A stretch of 38,982 nucleotides of DNA, taken from assembly GCF_001047075.2 (NCBI RefSeq), contig NZ_DF967991.1:39974-78955 (forward strand), in the 5' to 3' direction. The stretch is from Fructobacillus ficulneus. GTDB taxonomy: Bacteria > Bacillota > Bacilli > Lactobacillales > Lactobacillaceae. Of the stretch, positions 16,187 through 24,352 are shown one piece after another (within the stretch, counting starts at the first letter, position 1; the number at the start of each line of letters is the position of its first letter). The notes beneath the pieces are model-generated. The model was not told the origin of the DNA, made no database searches, and was given only the letters and a program-made list of their open reading frames with translations. The position numbers and the translations under genes are program-made.

Positions 16187-16492
16187 TTAAGAACGAACAG
16201 TATTAATCGTTACATGATAGATTTTATCACTTGTTGCACCCTTTGTATCAAAATTATAAATACCATGATCAAGGACAAGGTTTTCTAAACTCTGGTCATT
16301 AAATAATCCTGGAATTAAATTTGTTGGGTTTGGTCCTGGATAGGCCTTATCCCAATCAATCACCAAGTTGTCAGCAAAGGAAAACGCTAAGACCCGGTAA
16401 TCTAAAACGGGTGATTCTTCAACAGCTGAGTCCCGATTTTGGAGGGAAACCCAGTAGTCTTTTCGAATTAAGTTCATTTCGGCAATTTTCAT
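16187..16492 (-). CDS. Small conserved-looking protein of unknown function
   Basis: I do not recognise this 101-residue soluble protein. It begins MKIAEMNLIRKDYWVSLQ and contains a Pro/Asn-rich middle (YPGPNPTNLIPGLFN); no signal peptide or membrane helix is visible. It is probably real because GGAGGAGG lies just before the ATG and the reading frame is tightly placed 17 bases after the ribokinase stop codon, indicating cotranscription with rbsK. Confidence 0.7.
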   Translation of the reverse strand: MKIAEMNLIRKDYWVSLQNRDSAVEESPVLDYRVLAFSFADNLVIDWDKAYPGPNPTNLIPGLFNDQSLENLVLDHGIYNFDTKGATSDKIYHVTINTVRS

Positions 16493-16509
16493 GGATTTCC
16501 TCCTCCAGG

Positions 16510-17445
16510 TCACTGTGTTTTTGGTAATTGAGCTGAAATTTCATCTTCTTTTGGAATCGAAGGCAAGGCTCCCGGCCGGGCCACCGTTAGTGATGAAGCA
16601 GCGACACCATACTTAATGGCTCCCTCAATATTATCAAAGGAGGCCGTCAATCGGGAAAGCAAGGCACCAATGAAGGTATCCCCAGCTGCAGTCGTATCAA
16701 TCGCTGTGGTTTTAATGGCGTTAACCATGACTTCTTTGCCGGCGGCCGACTTATAAAAAGCTCCCCGGTCACCAAGGGTAATCAAGACATGGTTAACTCC
16801 GGCGTCAAAGAAAAACTCCGCGTTAGCAATCAAAGATTGTCGGTCGGTTACCGGAATATTGGTAATCAACTCGGCTTCGTGCTCATTTGGAATTACCAAG
16901 TCAGTCTCTGCTAATAATTCTTTCGGCAAATCTTCCTGATCGGGTACTGGTGCCGGATTTAAGACCGTTAAGGCTCCTAGGGTATGAGCATCTTTAAAGG
17001 CCGATAGGACTGTTTCTAATGGGATTTCCAATTGGGCCAGGCAAAAGTCAGAATCAGCGAGAGCTGCTCGCTGGTCCCAAACATCCTTAGCAGACAATTG
17101 ACCATTGGCTCCTTCATAAACATAAATAATGTTATCGCCAGTCGCCTTAGAAACCGTGATATAGGCTTGTCCCGTTTCAGCATCATCTGATTCCAAAACA
17201 TAATCCAAGTTTAAACCGTCTTCTGCCACCCGGCTAGCCAAATCAAAGCCGGCTCCAACCTTAGTAATAAAATTGGCTGGGCGACCAGCTCTGGCAACGG
17301 CAACGGCCTGGTTGAGGCCCTTCCCGCCCATAACTTCTTCTTGATGTTGCGAGGTTGATAGGGTTTCACCACTTTTGGCTAATCGCGGTACTCGCGTTAC
17401 CCGGTCTAAATTCGTTGACCCGATAATTGTGACTTTCTTGACCAT
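16510..17445 (-). CDS. rbsK: Ribokinase (PfkB family)
   Basis: Ribokinase phosphorylates ribose to ribose-5-phosphate with ATP. The 311-residue protein has the PfkB N-terminal signature GGKGLNQAVAVARAG (about 42-56) and the C-terminal catalytic signature DTTAAGDTFIGALL with the catalytic Asp. AAAGGA precedes the ATG. It is divergent from rpiA, whose product interconverts ribose-5-phosphate and ribulose-5-phosphate, consistent with nucleoside or ribose salvage. A related sugar kinase specificity such as deoxyribose cannot be excluded. Confidence 0.9.
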   Translation of the reverse strand: MVKKVTIIGSTNLDRVTRVPRLAKSGETLSTSQHQEEVMGGKGLNQAVAVARAGRPANFITKVGAGFDLASRVAEDGLNLDYVLESDDAETGQAYITVSKATGDNIIYVYEGANGQLSAKDVWDQRAALADSDFCLAQLEIPLETVLSAFKDAHTLGALTVLNPAPVPDQEDLPKELLAETDLVIPNEHEAELITNIPVTDRQSLIANAEFFFDAGVNHVLITLGDRGAFYKSAAGKEVMVNAIKTTAIDTTAAGDTFIGALLSRLTASFDNIEGAIKYGVAASSLTVARPGALPSIPKEDEISAQLPKTQ

Positions 17446-17558
17446 GCTAAATCCTTTCGCATTTGTCAGCGTATTTATTTTCCTTATTTATTTTACAAGA
17501 AAAAGCCGAAAATATCAGGAAAATGAACCAATCTAAGGATTTAAGGTCCAGTTATTTC

Positions 17559-17567
17559 TGCTATAAT
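17559..17567 (+). promoter_or_regulatory. Extended -10 promoter of rpiA
   Basis: TGCTATAAT is a consensus extended -10 element 46 bases before the rpiA GTG. The -35 region (ATTTAA) is weak. Confidence 0.6.
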
Positions 17568-17613
17568 AAAAGTAATGTATTATTTCTCTTCGCCCTTTTC
17601 TGGAGGCTCAATC

Positions 17614-18291
17614 GTGAACGATGACAAAGTAAAAGCAGCTCAAATGGCTGTTGAACTAATCCCCAACCAGGCCATCGTCGGTCTTGGTTCTGGTTCGACG
17701 GCCTCAATCTTTATTGATTTATTGGCCAAACGCGCTAATGAAGAAGCCATGGATATCACCTGTGTGGCAACCTCTGTCCAAACCTCACAACTGGCCCTAG
17801 GCTTTGGCCTCAAGGTCGTTGATATCGACGCCGTTGATCGAATTGATGTCACTGTCGATGGCGCCGATGAAGTTGATGGCCAATTAAATGGGATTAAGGG
17901 TGGCGGTGCTGCCCTCCTCTTTGAAAAAATTGTTGCATCAAACTCTACTAAAAATATCTGGGTTGTTGATTCTTCTAAGCAGCACCTCAACTTGGGCTCA
18001 TACCGTCTACCCGTTGAAGTCGTAAAATTCGGTGTCCACCATGTTTATAACTACTTGAAGACCCGGGACCTAAAGCCGGTTTACCGGCAACAAGAAGATG
18101 GTAACTACCTGACGACTGATTCAGGTAACTACATCATTGACGTTGACATTACCGGTCAAAAAGACCTGCCTCAATTAGCCAAGGACCTCAAAGAATTGAC
18201 AGGAGTCGTTGAACACGGCCTCTTCATTGATGTTTGTGACGTTTTGCTCGTTGGTAATACGGGGCAAGCCATCTACAAAGACCAACTATAA
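17614..18291 (+). CDS. rpiA: Ribose-5-phosphate isomerase A
   Basis: RpiA converts ribose-5-phosphate to ribulose-5-phosphate in the pentose phosphate pathway. The 225-residue product has the family motifs GLGSGSTASIF, VDGADEVD and KGGGAALLFEKIVA. The GTG at 17614 is chosen because GGAGG lies seven bases upstream and the sequence from NDDKVKAAQMAVEL matches the family N-terminus; the upstream ATG would place the ribosome binding site inside the gene. It has its own promoter and terminator. Confidence 0.95.
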   Translation: MNDDKVKAAQMAVELIPNQAIVGLGSGSTASIFIDLLAKRANEEAMDITCVATSVQTSQLALGFGLKVVDIDAVDRIDVTVDGADEVDGQLNGIKGGGAALLFEKIVASNSTKNIWVVDSSKQHLNLGSYRLPVEVVKFGVHHVYNYLKTRDLKPVYRQQEDGNYLTTDSGNYIIDVDITGQKDLPQLAKDLKELTGVVEHGLFIDVCDVLLVGNTGQAIYKDQL

Positions 18292-18300
18292 TTAGTGAAT

Positions 18301-18331
18301 AAACTGCGTTGCCTGGTGCGACGCAGTTTTT
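18301..18331 (+). terminator. Terminator of rpiA
   Basis: AAACTGCGT and ACGCAGTTT pair, with an extra GC/GC inside, followed by a T run. Confidence 0.88.
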
Positions 18332-18368
18332 AATTTACCTGAAAAATTTCAACCAATGCTTTGACCAT

Positions 18369-18397
18369 TTGAAAATTAAAGTCCAAAAGTCTATGAT
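18369..18397 (+). promoter_or_regulatory. Promoter of the thrE-like gene
   Basis: TTGAAA (18369-18374), 17 bases and TATGAT (18392-18397) form a good promoter about 54 bases before the start codon. Confidence 0.65.
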
Positions 18398-18450
18398 GAA
18401 CCTAGATTAATTCTTGCTTAAAATTTTTGACTGGTAAAGGATAGCTGACC

Positions 18451-19812
18451 ATGACCACAGAAATTAACCAGGCGGCTCACGCTGACACAACCAACCCAGA
18501 CCGACTCCACCATCATATGGCCGTTCGCTGGGAAAAATTCATCGCTGGTGAAACCGGTCCTGCCCGCCAAGCTTCATTACGAGTCCGCGCCTCAATTGTT
18601 GGCCGGGTAGGCCTTCTTCTACTTTCATCTGGAACGGGAGCCTGGCGAGTCCGTGATTCAATGAATACTGTTGCCCGTGCTTTAAATATGACATGTTCAG
18701 CCGATATCGGTTTTACTTCCCTCGTCTTAACCAGTTTTGACGGAGTTGAGTCCTTCACCGAAAGCCTGTCCCTCGCTAGCACCGGTGTTAATACCGATCA
18801 ACTAACTGCCCTGCAAGACTTTGTTCAGGATTTTGCATTGAAATGGGCGGACCAATCCGCCTTATCAATCCACCAAGAACTCGATCGTATTAAAGCTCGG
18901 CCGGCCAACTATTCCGCCTTACAATCAGGTTTGGCCGGTGGTTTAGCCTGTGCCGGTTTCATCTTTCTTCTGGGCGGTGGGCTAATTGAAATGGTCGGCT
19001 GTTTCTTTGGTGCTGGCCTGGGTCAATTTACCCGCAAAAAATTTGGTCAACACCATTGGACCGCCATTGCCACAACGGCCATCGGCGTCGCAGTTGCCTG
19101 CCTAGCTTACTTTCTAGCTCTTCATCTACTGGGTCTGACCGGTATGACAACCACTAACCACGAAGCTGGTTATATTGGGGCGATGCTCTTTGTTATTCCC
19201 GGTTTTCCTTACATCACTAGTATCCTCGATATTAGTAAAAATGACCTACGATCAGGTCTGGAACGGCTGACTTTCGCCCTAACAATCATTATCACCGCAA
19301 CGTTAGTTGGCTGGCTTCTGGCCCTGGTCTTTGGTCTCCAACCCAAGAATTTCTTACCGCTAGGACTAGGTCAATGGCCCTTGATGTTCGGGCGTCTAGC
19401 TGCCTCCTTTGCTGGAGTTTTTGGTTTTTCCATTATGTTTAATTCCCGGATTAAGATGGCGGCAACGGCCGGCTTAATCGGGGCAATCGCCAATACTACC
19501 CGATTAGAGCTAATTGACCTCAGTCACTTCCAACCTGCGGCAGCGGCTTTCGTTGGGGCTTTAATTGCCGGCCTTTTAGCCTCCCTCATCCACCAACTCA
19601 TTGACTACCCTCGGATTACCATTACTGTTCCGTCAATTGTCATCATGGTCCCTGGCCTCTATATTTACCGTGGGGTTTATAACCTCGGTCTCAATCAAAT
19701 CGGGACCGGGGCGGCTTGGCTAACCAAGGCAATTTTAATCATGGCCTTCTTACCACTCGGCCTTTTTGTCGCCCGATTCTGCTTTGATGCCAAGTGGCGC
19801 AAAATCGACTAA
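18451..19812 (+). CDS. thrE: Threonine/serine exporter, ThrE family, fused form
   Basis: ThrE-type proteins export threonine and serine using the proton gradient. The 453-residue protein joins both parts that many Firmicutes encode separately: a soluble plus five-helix domain (about 1-280; MARxxxxxR-like region LLLSSGTGAWRVRDSMNTVARALN) and a second five-helix domain (about 290-450). About ten membrane segments are visible. AAAGGA lies ten bases before the ATG. It is monocistronic. Specificity for another small amino acid is possible. Confidence 0.85.
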   Translation: MTTEINQAAHADTTNPDRLHHHMAVRWEKFIAGETGPARQASLRVRASIVGRVGLLLLSSGTGAWRVRDSMNTVARALNMTCSADIGFTSLVLTSFDGVESFTESLSLASTGVNTDQLTALQDFVQDFALKWADQSALSIHQELDRIKARPANYSALQSGLAGGLACAGFIFLLGGGLIEMVGCFFGAGLGQFTRKKFGQHHWTAIATTAIGVAVACLAYFLALHLLGLTGMTTTNHEAGYIGAMLFVIPGFPYITSILDISKNDLRSGLERLTFALTIIITATLVGWLLALVFGLQPKNFLPLGLGQWPLMFGRLAASFAGVFGFSIMFNSRIKMAATAGLIGAIANTTRLELIDLSHFQPAAAAFVGALIAGLLASLIHQLIDYPRITITVPSIVIMVPGLYIYRGVYNLGLNQIGTGAAWLTKAILIMAFLPLGLFVARFCFDAKWRKID

Positions 19813-19837
19813 ATTTTCGCACTTTTGACTGTAAATT

Positions 19838-19885
19838 AAAATGAAGGACAACCCTCTTAATATTTGGGATTGTCCTTCATTTTTT
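19838..19885. terminator. Bidirectional terminator between thrE and a small gene
   Basis: AAATGAAGGACAA and TTGTCCTTCATTT pair over 13 bases, extended by CCC/GGG, with A and T runs on both sides. It serves the convergent thrE-like gene and the small membrane protein gene. Confidence 0.9.
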
Positions 19886-20087
19886 AATTATGATTTTTAG
19901 TCCGATATGGGTAGGACCAGATGAGGATAACTGTTGGGGAAAAATTGGTAATGAAATTTAACCAGATTGGGAAATGATCAAAAATTAAGACACCATGGTG
20001 ACTATCTGTTGTAAAAAATTGGACCAGGTACAACGTGAACATGGTGATGATTGTGACCCAGAAAATAACCGTTTTAATCTTTTGCAT
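19884..20087 (-). CDS. Small membrane protein of unknown function
   Basis: This 67-residue protein has two hydrophobic segments (about 5-26 and 36-58) separated by a His/Asp-containing loop (TDSHHGVLIFDHFP), and a basic C-terminus. I do not recognise it. A promoter of good quality (TTGAAA, 16 bases, TAGAAT at 20121-20148), a purine-rich ribosome binding site and a terminator at its stop codon support a real single-gene unit. Confidence 0.6.
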   Translation of the reverse strand: MQKIKTVIFWVTIITMFTLYLVQFFTTDSHHGVLIFDHFPIWLNFITNFSPTVILIWSYPYRTKNHN

Positions 20088-20120
20088 ACTTCTCTCTTCT
20101 CATTCATATAACTTGAAACT

Positions 20121-20148
20121 ATTCTACCAAGAAAACAATTTTTTTCAA
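20121..20148 (-). promoter_or_regulatory. Promoter of the small membrane protein gene
   Basis: On the minus strand TTGAAA (20143-20148), 16 bases and TAGAAT (20121-20126), about 34 bases before the start codon. Confidence 0.5.
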
Positions 20149-20185
20149 ATTGATTCTAATTAAATTTATAGAGCCAAAATTCACT

Positions 20186-20221
20186 AAAAACCTAAAACGA
20201 CCACCGACTAAGTCGGTGGTC
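20186..20221 (-). terminator. Terminator of the alpha/beta hydrolase gene
   Basis: GACCACCGACT and AGTCGGTGGTC are perfect 11-base arms around one base, followed on the minus strand by GTTTTAGGTTTTT. Confidence 0.8.
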
Positions 20222-20234
20222 TGACAAACAATCA

Positions 20235-21026
20235 TTATTCTTTATCCAACAACCGATTAACTGCCTCCTTGACCGCTCCCCATGCTGGACTAGCACCATC
20301 AATCAAATCAAAGTGGCCAACTCCTGGCAATTCCACGAGCTGAACTGAATCACCAGCTGCCTGAGCCTTTTGGTAGTATGACTGGCTTAACTCAACTGGC
20401 ACCTTATCATCGGACGTTCCATGAACCAAGACAGTCTTCGTCTTAATTGGTACAAGGTCAATCGGTGAAGCCAATCGATAACGGTCGGGTGCTTCAGCTG
20501 GCAGAGCACCCATAAAATTAGGTACAATGTCTTTCATCATTGGCAAGGGCTGCTGGTCGACCCACATGGCTTCTAAGTCGGTTACCCCAGCCATGCTAAC
20601 CACCCCGGTGAAATTAATTTGGACAGGTTGGCCCAATTCGTCAGCCTGGTGTTGGTAGCGAGAAGCAGCCCACAAGGCTAGGTGTCCACCGGCGGAATGG
20701 CCAATTACCACGACCCGGTCCAAATCCAGCGGATGGTCCTTGGCCAAGGTGGTTAAGTAGTTCACAGCATTCGTTACATCCTCAAAAGTTCGTGGGTAAC
20801 CACCACCGGATGGGCCCACCCGCCGGTATTCAATATTCCAAGTAGCCAAACCGTTTGCGACCAATTGTTTGTCTAAGTCCGTAAAATCGCTATGATCGTA
20901 CTTATCTTTCCAAAAGCCACCATGAATCGAAACCACAACGGGAAACTTTTTTTCAGCTGGTCCCTCAGGTAAGGACAATTCACCAAACTGGTTGGAGTCG
21001 GTGCCATACATGAATTTTTGCGTCAT
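20235..21026 (-). CDS. Alpha/beta hydrolase, kynurenine-formamidase/esterase-like
   Basis: This 263-residue cytosolic hydrolase carries the oxyanion motif HGGFW (35-39), the nucleophile elbow GHSAGG (109-114, Ser111), a probable acid in VHGTSDDKVP and the catalytic His in GVGHFDLID. The HGGFW/GHSAGG pair is typical of the BD-FAE/kynurenine formamidase-like esterases; the actual substrate is unknown. GGAGGAAAATA precedes the ATG. It is monocistronic, with a near-consensus promoter and an inverted repeat upstream that may be an operator. Confidence 0.85.
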   Translation of the reverse strand: MTQKFMYGTDSNQFGELSLPEGPAEKKFPVVVSIHGGFWKDKYDHSDFTDLDKQLVANGLATWNIEYRRVGPSGGGYPRTFEDVTNAVNYLTTLAKDHPLDLDRVVVIGHSAGGHLALWAASRYQHQADELGQPVQINFTGVVSMAGVTDLEAMWVDQQPLPMMKDIVPNFMGALPAEAPDRYRLASPIDLVPIKTKTVLVHGTSDDKVPVELSQSYYQKAQAAGDSVQLVELPGVGHFDLIDGASPAWGAVKEAVNRLLDKE

Positions 21027-21085
21027 TATTTTCCTCCTAGTGGTGCAAATTACTGGTACTTAATTTAGATTAAGTCTTTGCAGCA

Positions 21086-21114
21086 ACTATAAATGAAGAA
21101 AAAGCATTTGTAAA
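21086..21114 (-). promoter_or_regulatory. Promoter of the alpha/beta hydrolase gene
   Basis: On the minus strand TTTACA (21109-21114), 17 bases and TATAGT (21086-21091), 59 bases before the start codon. Confidence 0.65.
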
Positions 21115-21145
21115 ATCAACAACTCAATCAACCATTCTTGTGACA

Positions 21146-21161
21146 GGTCAATAAATTGACC
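21146..21161. promoter_or_regulatory. GGTCAA/TTGACC inverted repeat
   Basis: GGTCAA and TTGACC flank TAAA. The dyad is about 32 bases upstream of the hydrolase -35 box. Its half-site equals that of the repeats in the MarR/kivD gap at 13.6 kb. Confidence 0.4.
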
Positions 21162-21166
21162 CCAGC

Positions 21167-21225
21167 AAAAAAGTTCTTGATACTATGCGAGTGAATTTTA
21201 CCTCGTCTGATCAAGAACTTTTTTT
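21167..21225 (-). terminator. Terminator of the ICL-fold/MFS operon
   Basis: AAAAAAGTTCTTGAT and ATCAAGAACTTTTTT are 15-base arms around a 28-base loop, with T runs on both strands. It lies directly after the MFS stop codon. Confidence 0.8.
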
Positions 21226-21228
21226 AAT

Positions 21229-22515
21229 TTAACCGATTGACTGTTTTTTAGTTTCTGGTCCAAAGAAACCAATAATGATAGCCGCAAACAGGGCAATAGC
21301 TGTAATCATGATAAAGAGCAATGTTGGGCCATAAATCGTCACAATCTTAACAACTAAGTAAGGTGAAAGGGCTGTGAGCAACTTGGCTACACCGTTTGCA
21401 AAGCCAGTTCCACGGAATCGGAATTCTGTTGAAAATAGCTCGGAAGCATAAACAGAAAGAATACTAGCAATCAAAACATACATAATGGCCGTTAAAATGA
21501 ACCCATTAATCAAAATCCCGGTTGCTGTGCGTTCCATTGAGTAGGCGATTCCAGCAATGGCAGTCAAAATAAATCCTGGCACAATCGTAAATTTTCGACC
21601 AATTCGATCAACCAAGAGCATACCAATCATGGCACCAAGAGGAGCTCCAGCCATCATAATGGTTGAAAACCACATTGAATGCACAATGTTGATTCCTTGC
21701 TTAACCAAGAGTGTAGGAACCCACGAAGTAAACATGTATTGGCAAAGCAGTGCTGCTGATACGGCAACAGTAGCAATAAGGATGCCTCGATTAGGACTAA
21801 TTTTCTTAGCAGAATTATTCTCAATTTTTTGGGCATCATAATGACCATTTGTTTCTAACTGTCCCAAAATTTCTTCGGCTTCTTCATGACGGTCTTGCAC
21901 CTTTAACCATCGGGGTGACTCTGGCAAGTGCCGACGGCCAATCCACAAAGCCAAAGCAAAGATTCCGATGACAAAGAACATGGCTCGCCAGCTATAGTGA
22001 GTAATTAAGAGAGTTGAAAGCAAGAAGCCTAAAGGAGCACCGAAATTAGCAATCACAGAAATCAAGCCACTCCATTTCCCACGCTTCAAAACGGGAGCAA
22101 ATTCACTAATCATTGAAAAACCAGTCACAGTTTCAGCACCTAAACCAGTGGCTGCAATAAATCGTAGAACAATCAAAGTCCCAATGTTAGGTGCCATAGT
22201 ACTAATCAAAGTAGCTAAACCAAAGACTAAAAGATTCCATTGAAAAGCCTTACGCCGGCCAAAATGATCACCAAAGTATCCTGCAATCATCGATCCAGCA
22301 AAGAGTCCAAAGAACCCAGCCGACAAAAAGAGTGACCCTTGGGTTAGGGTGGCAAAATGATGGGCAACTAGGGCAGAGTTGATATTACTCGCCATATAGA
22401 CATCAGCACTATCTAAAATCAACCCTGCTCCAACTAAACCAAAGACCTTGTAAAATAGTGGCGATTCCTTGGCAGTATCCATTCGCTCATCAAAATTAAT
22501 TATACTCGCATCCAT
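21229..22515 (-). CDS. MFS transporter, sugar/organic-acid proton symporter type
   Basis: This 428-residue protein has about twelve membrane segments. Motif A appears as GYFGDHFGRRKAF after helix 2, repeated as VDRIGRKF in the second half, and PESPRWL follows helix 6; these are typical of the sugar porter and aromatic-acid:proton symporter families. The substrate is not readable. It starts two bases after the ICL-fold lyase gene, with GAGG inside the end of that gene, so the two are tightly coupled. This suggests that it carries the substrate or product of the lyase. The operon is led by a Val/Ile-rich leader peptide. Confidence 0.82.
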   Translation of the reverse strand: MDASIINFDERMDTAKESPLFYKVFGLVGAGLILDSADVYMASNINSALVAHHFATLTQGSLFLSAGFFGLFAGSMIAGYFGDHFGRRKAFQWNLLVFGLATLISTMAPNIGTLIVLRFIAATGLGAETVTGFSMISEFAPVLKRGKWSGLISVIANFGAPLGFLLSTLLITHYSWRAMFFVIGIFALALWIGRRHLPESPRWLKVQDRHEEAEEILGQLETNGHYDAQKIENNSAKKISPNRGILIATVAVSAALLCQYMFTSWVPTLLVKQGINIVHSMWFSTIMMAGAPLGAMIGMLLVDRIGRKFTIVPGFILTAIAGIAYSMERTATGILINGFILTAIMYVLIASILSVYASELFSTEFRFRGTGFANGVAKLLTALSPYLVVKIVTIYGPTLLFIMITAIALFAAIIIGFFGPETKKQSIG

Positions 22516-22517
22516 TC

Positions 22518-23450
22518 TTAAGCCTCTTCTTTCATTTTGTCAGCAATCAAAGCCAAAGTATCGGTCATTGCTTCTGCAGAATACTGGTTATCACATTGAT
22601 TCAATTCATCCAATCCCACAAAGTGATTGAATTTATCAAATGTCACCATTTGTTTTTGTGTCTTGGTTGTCCGCCCCGTATCATGAAGCTCAGTCAGCAC
22701 CTCTTCATCCGCATATGTTTGTGCATAAGTTAGGGCACAGGGATGAACAACAAAGCTGAAACCAATTTCTTCTAATTCCTTTGTTGTCGCCATCGGCGTT
22801 GCACCGTCTTCAATCATATTAGCCATCAGCGGTGTGTCCGGGAATGTATCGGCAATTATTTTCATTTCAGCGATACTTTCTGGGGCTTCAATGAAAATCA
22901 TGTCGGCGCCAGCAGCTTTGTAACGCTTACTGCGATTAATAGCCTCATCCAACCCATACATTTGTCGAGAATCCGTCCGTGACATAATCAAAAAGTTGTC
23001 GTGGCGGCGCGCAGCGGCGGCAACTCGCAATTTTTCTTCTAATTCTTCAGTTGGCACAACGCTTTTACCGGCCATATGACCACAACGTTTTGGCCAAACC
23101 TGGTCTTCTAAGAAAATTCCGGCGGCACCGGCTGCTTCGTAACAACGGATTGTTCGAGCAACATTCTCCGGATCGCCATAACCTGTATCACCATCAACAA
23201 AGACAGGAATATCCACAGCAGCTACAATTTCTTTTACTTTTTGATACATTTCACCAAAGTCTAAGATACCCCGGTCTGGCAATCCCAATGTACTAGCAGA
23301 CGTAGCATAGCCGGCACAAAATACTGCTTTAAATCCTGCCTTTTCGGCCACCTTGGCAGCTAAGGCATCAGGGACAACCACAATGTTTAAAATTTCCTTA
23401 TCATAGATTAAGTGATTAAATTCATTTCGTTGTTTTTCAAAATTGCGCAT
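22518..23450 (-). CDS. ICL/PEP-mutase superfamily lyase
   Basis: This 310-residue protein belongs to the isocitrate lyase/PEP phosphonomutase superfamily. It has the metal-binding motif VDGDTGYGD (85-93), the acid in LEDQVWP (about 115) and the lyase signature KRCGH with Cys123, so it should cleave a C-C bond in a 2-hydroxy or 2-alkyl dicarboxylate (methylisocitrate, dimethylmalate or 2-alkylmalate type) rather than act as a mutase. The exact substrate is unknown. GAGGGGG precedes the start. A shorter, degenerate relative is encoded 15 bases upstream and an MFS carrier follows. Confidence 0.85.
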   Translation of the reverse strand: MRNFEKQRNEFNHLIYDKEILNIVVVPDALAAKVAEKAGFKAVFCAGYATSASTLGLPDRGILDFGEMYQKVKEIVAAVDIPVFVDGDTGYGDPENVARTIRCYEAAGAAGIFLEDQVWPKRCGHMAGKSVVPTEELEEKLRVAAAARRHDNFLIMSRTDSRQMYGLDEAINRSKRYKAAGADMIFIEAPESIAEMKIIADTFPDTPLMANMIEDGATPMATTKELEEIGFSFVVHPCALTYAQTYADEEVLTELHDTGRTTKTQKQMVTFDKFNHFVGLDELNQCDNQYSAEAMTDTLALIADKMKEEA

Positions 23451-23465
23451 CTAGGTATCCCCCTC

Positions 23466-24038
23466 TTAGTTCAAAAATTCTTGTTCGTCGGCTGCAAAGT
23501 AATGAATATTTAGGCTAGATTCATCCAACTTATCCGCATCTTCATTTAAAACGATATCTGATAGGCTGAGCACAGATAGTAACTCCAACCGTTCCCATTT
23601 TTCCGTTTGGCTGTACTGGTTCCAGCAATCAAACTTAATCCACAAATCGGTGTTTTCTGCGTCATGGGCATCTATGGCCGCCTTTAATTTACCGGCTAGT
23701 TCCGCCAATTCTGCGGGCTTTTGTTGGTCAGGTCGACTATGTGAAGGATACTGTTGGTCATTAAGAAGAATGATATCAGCACCATGGTTTTCCATTTTTT
23801 TAATGGAGTTATAAGTATTCAACGGATTTCCAAAACCTGACTGACCATCTAGAATAAAGGTTTTATTGGTTAAGACTCGCAGATAATCAAAATAGTTCAA
23901 ATACTCTGATAGGGATAAAAGTCCCTCATTATCTTCACCAAGTAACTGATTAGCTAACTGCCGTCCTGATAAGTAAAAATACTGGTTCTTACTAGCTGAC
24001 TTAACCGCCTGTGCTGACACTACTGTTTGATACGTCAT
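23466..24038 (-). CDS. Degenerate, shortened ICL/PEP-mutase-fold protein (probable pseudoenzyme)
   Basis: The 190-residue product aligns by eye with the first two thirds of the next gene's product: GLLSLSEYLNYFDYL matches GILDFGEMYQKVKEI, and LDGQSGFGNP (63-72) matches VDGDTGYGDP. The second metal-binding Asp is Gln, the acid of LEDQ is Asn (LNDQ), and KRCGH is replaced by SHSRP; the last third is absent. The frame is open, with AGGAGG before the ATG and its own attenuated promoter, so it looks like a maintained non-catalytic partner rather than a fresh pseudogene. Function unknown. Confidence 0.75.
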   Translation of the reverse strand: MTYQTVVSAQAVKSASKNQYFYLSGRQLANQLLGEDNEGLLSLSEYLNYFDYLRVLTNKTFILDGQSGFGNPLNTYNSIKKMENHGADIILLNDQQYPSHSRPDQQKPAELAELAGKLKAAIDAHDAENTDLWIKFDCWNQYSQTEKWERLELLSVLSLSDIVLNEDADKLDESSLNIHYFAADEQEFLN

Positions 24039-24089
24039 AAAACCCTCCTGATTTCCACATCTATAAACCTGTTTATTTTCTATGAGAAT

Positions 24090-24192
24090 AAAAAAACCCG
24101 TACAATCATTGAAAATAATTGTACGGGGATAATTTCAAAGAAATTATTCAATTGGTTCTCCGTACAAAAACTTTCGTTTATGACCTGTACGG
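24090..24192 (-). promoter_or_regulatory. Four-arm transcription attenuator before the ICL-fold operon
   Basis: On the minus strand four complementary arms follow the leader peptide: A CCGTACA (24186-24192), B TTGTACGG (24160-24167), C CCCCGTACAAT (24118-24128) and D ATTGTACGGG (24097-24106) with seven T after it. A:B (topped by AAAC-GAAA-GTTT) plus C:D gives an intrinsic terminator. B:C, enclosing the 8-bp stem ATAATTTC/GAAATTAT (24129-24147), gives an antiterminator. The terminator ends about 50 bases before the first structural gene. The alternative pairing is seen in sequence; its control by translation of the leader peptide is inferred. Confidence 0.75.
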
Positions 24193-24235
24193 ATAAATGA
24201 GAAAATAAAAATTTATCAAACGTTCAGATCACAAT

Positions 24236-24322
24236 TCAGATGACGACGACTCGAATTGTGACCAGCACGTTTGATGCACTAAGTGACAAAATATTCTTTT
24301 GTTTGTTAATGTCTAGCATCAT
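24236..24322 (-). CDS. Val/Ile-rich leader peptide of the ICL-fold operon
   Basis: A 28-codon ORF, too short for ordinary gene calling, starts at ATG 24320-24322 behind AAAGGAGAAGGA and ends at TGA 24236-24238. Its last eleven residues are NVLVTIRVVVI, encoded with three consecutive GTC and one ATC codon, much like the Val-rich leader peptide of the enteric ilvBN operon. The end of the ORF lies in a long stem: ATCAAACGT/ACGTTTGAT outside, TCACAATTC/GAATTGTGA inside (24215-24275). It follows a consensus promoter and precedes a terminator/antiterminator, so a ribosome stalled at Val/Ile codons would be expected to change the downstream fold. Confidence 0.78.
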   Translation of the reverse strand: MMLDINKQKNILSLSASNVLVTIRVVVI

Positions 24323-24352
24323 TTTATTTCCTTCTCCTTTTGCATTGGTTTT

